A stretch of DNA of 17,631 nt from Flammeovirgaceae bacterium UBA4659 (GTDB lineage: Bacteria; Bacteroidota; Bacteroidia; Cytophagales; Cyclobacteriaceae): assembly GCA_002405445.1 (NCBI GenBank), contig DHLV01000014.1:1-17631 (forward strand), in the 5' to 3' direction. The notes under the pieces were generated by a model. It did no database searches. It had not been told where the DNA came from and saw only the letters and a list, made by a program, of their open reading frames with translations. This document shows positions 14,649 through 17,631 of this stretch, one piece after another. The stretch's first letter is position 1. Every line of letters begins with the position of its first letter. Position numbers and translations under genes: made by a program.

Positions 14649-14669
14649 TGGCCTCACATATTTGCACCC

Positions 14670-16829
14670 GTGTTTAATTATTTACTCCGATTAGTGGCTT
14701 TTGTTTCGTGCACGGGGTGGGTGATGCCATTGCGTGCGCAAGATGATTCTACCAAAGTCCGCGAATTAGAAGAAGTGGTGATTACAGCTACCCGCAACGA
14801 ACGCACTATGGGAGCGTTGCCGATGCCGGTAACATTAGTGCAAACACCCATGATCAAAACCATGGGTTCTGTTCGCCTCAACGATGTGTTGACCGAGCAA
14901 ACAGGTTTGGTGGTGGTGCCGCAGGTAAATGGCATGGGCAACGGCATTCAAATACAAGGCTTCAACCCAGATTATACTTTGATATTGGTAGATGGCGAGC
15001 CATTAATTGGACGCTTTACCGGCTCACTGGAGTTGAGTCGCCTCACAGTGGGTAACATCAAACAAATTGAAATTGTGAAAGGGCCATCTTCAAGCCTGTA
15101 CGGCTCAGAGGCGCTGGCCGGTGTTATCAACATCATCACCGAAAAACCTACCAGCAATACCGCCAAATTTTCTACGCGATATGCCACCAACAACACACTT
15201 GATTTGAATGCCACCGCAGGGTTGGCCTGCAAAAATTGGTCCGCTTCTATTTTTGGAAACCGATACAGCACGGACGGATATGATTTGTCGCCCGATGTTT
15301 TTGGCAAAACGGTTTCACCTTTTCGCAACTATACATTGGGTGCGCGAATCAACACAAAACTCTCGTCCAAAACAGATATATCTATTGGCGGCCGTTACTT
15401 TACCGAGCAGCAGGACTATAACTTTGATGTGCTGGCAAACAGTCAATCTACCCGCACATTTGGCAGCGGCAACGTAAATGATTGGAATTTCAACCCAGTG
15501 ATCACTCATCGCTTCAGCGAAAAGTTCAAGGCGATTGCTCGTTATTACACCACGGGCTATACTACGGATACATATCTAAAGCGTCAGCGCGATGATAGTA
15601 TCACCTACACAGATAACTTTGACCAGAAGTTTACACGCTACGAGGTAAATGGAGAGTATTTTTTCAATGATCAAAATATAACCACTATCGGTGCCGGGTT
15701 TATTGACGAGAACGTTACCACATCACGCTATGCAAACGGACGACAGGAATTCCAGCGCACGCAATACTTGTTTGCACAACACGAATGGAATGGATGGAAG
15801 CCGCTGACGATTATCGTGGGCGGTAGGTTTGATTATAATTCTATCTATGGAGAGCAGTTAAGCCCCAAGTTATCTGCGCGATTTGAACTCAACCCAAAAG
15901 TGATTTTCAAAGCATCGATGGGTGTAGGTTTCAAAGCGCCTGACTTTAGGCAACTGTATTACAATTTTTTTAATGCAGCGGGTGGAGGATACACCGTGTT
16001 GGGAACGGAAGTTGCTAAAACCAGGATTCAGGATTTCGAACAGAAGGGGCTTATCGCTTCGTATGTTAACGGCCAACAGCCGTTAGGCAAACTGGAAGCG
16101 GAGCGTTCATTATCGTTTAATGCTGGCGCAAGGCTGGCATTACTTCAGTCACTTTCGTGGGACATTAATTTATTTCGAAATACCATTAATAATCTGATTG
16201 ATTTACAACCGGTAGCCTTTACAACGGCCAACCAAACCATCTATAGTTACCGAAACATCAAACGTGCACTTACGCAAGGCATCGAAACCGATTTGAGCTA
16301 TCAAGTAGTCAAGAACGTTTCGCTGTCATTGGGCTACCAAATGTTGTTTGCCAAAGATCGCGATGTGACGGATGCGATAGACCGTGGAGAAGTATTCTGG
16401 CGCGACCCCGCCACTTTGCAAACCCAGCGGCTGACGCAAGGCGAATACTTTGGCTTGTACAACCGGTCTCGCCACACGGGTAACTTCAAAATATTTTACA
16501 AGAACCAATCTAGCGGATGGGAGGGGAGCTTGCGCGTAATTTACCGCGGCAAGTTTGGCGTGGGCGATGTGCAAGGCAATATCCAAGGCCAAACCATCCC
16601 ACCATCCGATCGTAACAACAACAGCATACTTGACTCATACGATAGTTTTGTGCCCGGTTATGCGTTGGTGAATTTGTCAGTAGCCAAAACAATTCAACAA
16701 ATACGTTTGCAGCTGGGGGTAGATAACCTTTTCGATTACACCAATCCGATTTTTATTTCTAATCTACCCGGCCGACTAGTTTATGCCAGCGTGTCGTTTT
16801 CACTTTTTGAAAAATCTAATAACCAATAA
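14670..16829 (+). CDS. TonB-dependent outer-membrane receptor, HmuR/CirA-like, probable heme or iron uptake
   Basis: A 719-residue receptor starting at GTG 14670, with a signal peptide ending PLRAQ. A TonB-box-like LEEVVITATRN follows. The plug domain spans about residues 35-160 (PMPVTLV, GSVRLNDVLTEQTGLVVV, TLILVDGEPLIGR, IEIVKGPSSSLYGSEALAGV, INIITE). The rest is a beta-barrel ending in LVYASVSFSLFEKSNNQ. The barrel has FKAP at 421-424, matching the FRAP/YRAP box of heme receptors, and LEAERS in place of LKPERS. The usual NPNL/NPDL motif and the His between them are not obvious. It is followed after six bases by a HmuY-like lipoprotein gene and preceded by a divergent PchR-like regulator, so heme or another iron source is the likely ligand. 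Confidence 0.92.
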   Translation: MFNYLLRLVAFVSCTGWVMPLRAQDDSTKVRELEEVVITATRNERTMGALPMPVTLVQTPMIKTMGSVRLNDVLTEQTGLVVVPQVNGMGNGIQIQGFNPDYTLILVDGEPLIGRFTGSLELSRLTVGNIKQIEIVKGPSSSLYGSEALAGVINIITEKPTSNTAKFSTRYATNNTLDLNATAGLACKNWSASIFGNRYSTDGYDLSPDVFGKTVSPFRNYTLGARINTKLSSKTDISIGGRYFTEQQDYNFDVLANSQSTRTFGSGNVNDWNFNPVITHRFSEKFKAIARYYTTGYTTDTYLKRQRDDSITYTDNFDQKFTRYEVNGEYFFNDQNITTIGAGFIDENVTTSRYANGRQEFQRTQYLFAQHEWNGWKPLTIIVGGRFDYNSIYGEQLSPKLSARFELNPKVIFKASMGVGFKAPDFRQLYYNFFNAAGGGYTVLGTEVAKTRIQDFEQKGLIASYVNGQQPLGKLEAERSLSFNAGARLALLQSLSWDINLFRNTINNLIDLQPVAFTTANQTIYSYRNIKRALTQGIETDLSYQVVKNVSLSLGYQMLFAKDRDVTDAIDRGEVFWRDPATLQTQRLTQGEYFGLYNRSRHTGNFKIFYKNQSSGWEGSLRVIYRGKFGVGDVQGNIQGQTIPPSDRNNNSILDSYDSFVPGYALVNLSVAKTIQQIRLQLGVDNLFDYTNPIFISNLPGRLVYASVSFSLFEKSNNQ

Positions 16830-16835
16830 TAATTT

Positions 16836-17498
16836 ATGAAGTACATTTTTTCTTTGTCTTTGATTTTGTTGCTTGTCGGGTTTAGCGCGTGCGATAAGTC
16901 TAACCCAGCGCCTGCACCGCTGAATGCAATTGTTTTTAATGATTTGAATGCTGATTACGCCCCATTGGTATTGAATCCTGCAGGGCCACCAACCCGCCCA
17001 GCCGAAAAAAAGAAGTACACCTTTTTTAATTTTAAAACCGGGCAGATAGTTGCCAATACAGACAGTGCCACCAATAAATGGGATATTGGTTTTCGCGCCA
17101 CGAGTATCATCCTTAATAGCGGTACCAGCGGTCCGGGATCTGCGCAAGCGCAAGTGGTAACTGGAGTTTTTTCTGAGGTGGTTACAGCGCCAGAAAGCGG
17201 ATACGTGTCAGACAATAAGGCAACCAATGCATTTGCGGTATCGTCTGCACCCTTTGTTCCGGGTAGCACTTCTACTAACAACTGGTGGCAAAATGCGGGC
17301 TCGGGTAGCTCAACCATTGTTTCGCCAATTGCGGGAAGGGTGATTTTAGTTAAGACAAACGATGGTCGTTATGCCAAAATGGAAATCATCAGTTATTACA
17401 AAGGGGCACCTGCCGCGCCAAATAATTTAACGGATTTAGATCGGCACTATACTTTTCGCTACGTGTATCAACCCGCAGCGAGCATGAGCCTGAAGTAA
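16836..17498 (+). CDS. HmuY-like heme-binding lipoprotein
   Basis: A 220-residue lipoprotein. A hydrophobic signal ends FSAC, with Cys19 as the lipidation site, followed by a Pro/Ala linker. The mature part matches the HmuY fold family: KKKYTFFNFKTGQIV, then the hallmark KWDIGFRATSIILNSGTSGPG (split near residues 81-101), FSEVVTAPESGY, GRVILVKTNDGRYAKMEI and the closing DRHYTFRYVYQ. HmuY hands heme to the HmuR receptor at the outer membrane of Bacteroidota. The gene starts six bases after the receptor stop, so they form one operon. The only His is His204 near the C-terminus and Met is sparse (Met182, Met217), so the two-His heme clamp of P. gingivalis HmuY is not preserved. Confidence 0.85.
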   Translation: MKYIFSLSLILLLVGFSACDKSNPAPAPLNAIVFNDLNADYAPLVLNPAGPPTRPAEKKKYTFFNFKTGQIVANTDSATNKWDIGFRATSIILNSGTSGPGSAQAQVVTGVFSEVVTAPESGYVSDNKATNAFAVSSAPFVPGSTSTNNWWQNAGSGSSTIVSPIAGRVILVKTNDGRYAKMEIISYYKGAPAAPNNLTDLDRHYTFRYVYQPAASMSLK

Positions 17499-17530
17499 AG
17501 GTTGTCTTTTGTGCGATGTGATTTTTTGAT

Positions 17531-17561
17531 TTGTCAGATTGCTCAATCTGCCGTAACATTG
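17531..17561 (+). promoter_or_regulatory. Candidate promoter of the tRNA gene, with an internal hairpin
   Basis: TTG (17531-17533) and TAACATTG (17554-17561, seven of eight to TAnnTTTG) are 20 bases apart. They lie 27 bases before the tRNA. Between them CAGATT (17535-17540) pairs with AATCTG (17545-17550). The hairpin may instead be a weak end of the preceding operon. Confidence 0.3.
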
Positions 17562-17587
17562 CAGTCCTTTTGCAGGGATAATTGCAA

Positions 17588-17631
17588 GGGCCCATAGCTC
17601 AGCTGGTTAGAGCACCTGACTCATAATCAGG
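17588..17631 (+). tRNA. tRNA with anticodon CAU (Met or Ile2), 5' part only
   Basis: From 17588 the sequence fits a tRNA: acceptor strand GGGCCCA, T8-A9, D stem GCTC with GAGC, D loop AGCTGGTTA, A26, anticodon stem CCTGA with TCAGG, and loop CTCATAA with anticodon CAT at 17622-17624. The window ends at the last base of the anticodon stem, so the variable loop, T arm and 3' acceptor strand are missing. CAU serves elongator Met or, with lysidine, Ile-AUA; these cannot be separated here. Confidence 0.9.

Overview
The window looks like a chromosomal piece of a Bacteroidota bacterium, most likely of the Cytophagales type. The evidence is a protein with a type IX secretion (Por) sorting domain, a HmuY-like lipoprotein beside a TonB-dependent receptor, and promoter-like sites that fit the phylum's TTG / TAnnTTTG consensus rather than -35/-10. 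Several such sites sit right against start codons, and there is little Shine-Dalgarno signal. No species can be named from the sequence alone.

Layout. 1-608 (-): N-terminal part of a GT4 glycosyltransferase, cut by the window edge. 770-3554 (+): two housekeeping genes, the ribosome-associated GTPase HflX and a fused NAD(P)HX epimerase/dehydratase. 3638-3988 (+): a tiny exported protein that is almost only a T9SS sorting domain. 3989-4448: a 460-base convergent intergenic region packed with hairpins, REP-like repeats and terminator candidates. 4449-7724 (-): a large secreted BNR/Asp-box (sortilin/VPS10-like) beta-propeller protein.

7776-10516 is an A/T-rich accessory insert, read as a type II restriction-modification system. 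On the + strand a small DUF6471-like helix-turn-helix protein overlaps a C5-cytosine methyltransferase. On the - strand lie a PD-(D/E)XK endonuclease that resembles the NgoBV family and an unrecognised 90-residue ORF upstream of it. The endonuclease and methyltransferase genes converge and overlap tail to tail by 40 bases. The promoter of the HTH gene contains a perfect 11+11 base inverted repeat between its -33 and -7 elements, and the start codon lies only four bases after the -7 element. This suggests autoregulated, leaderless expression, as in C-protein systems but with a different regulator family. It is the most interesting part of the window.

10578-13628 returns to ordinary genes: a GlcD-type FAD oxidase (-), divergent from an NlpC/P60 lipoprotein that overlaps an AI-2E family transporter by ATGA (+). 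13617-17498 is a probable heme or iron uptake locus: an AraC/PchR-like regulator (-) divergent from a TonB-dependent receptor and a HmuY-like lipoprotein (+). The window ends inside a tRNA gene with anticodon CAU.
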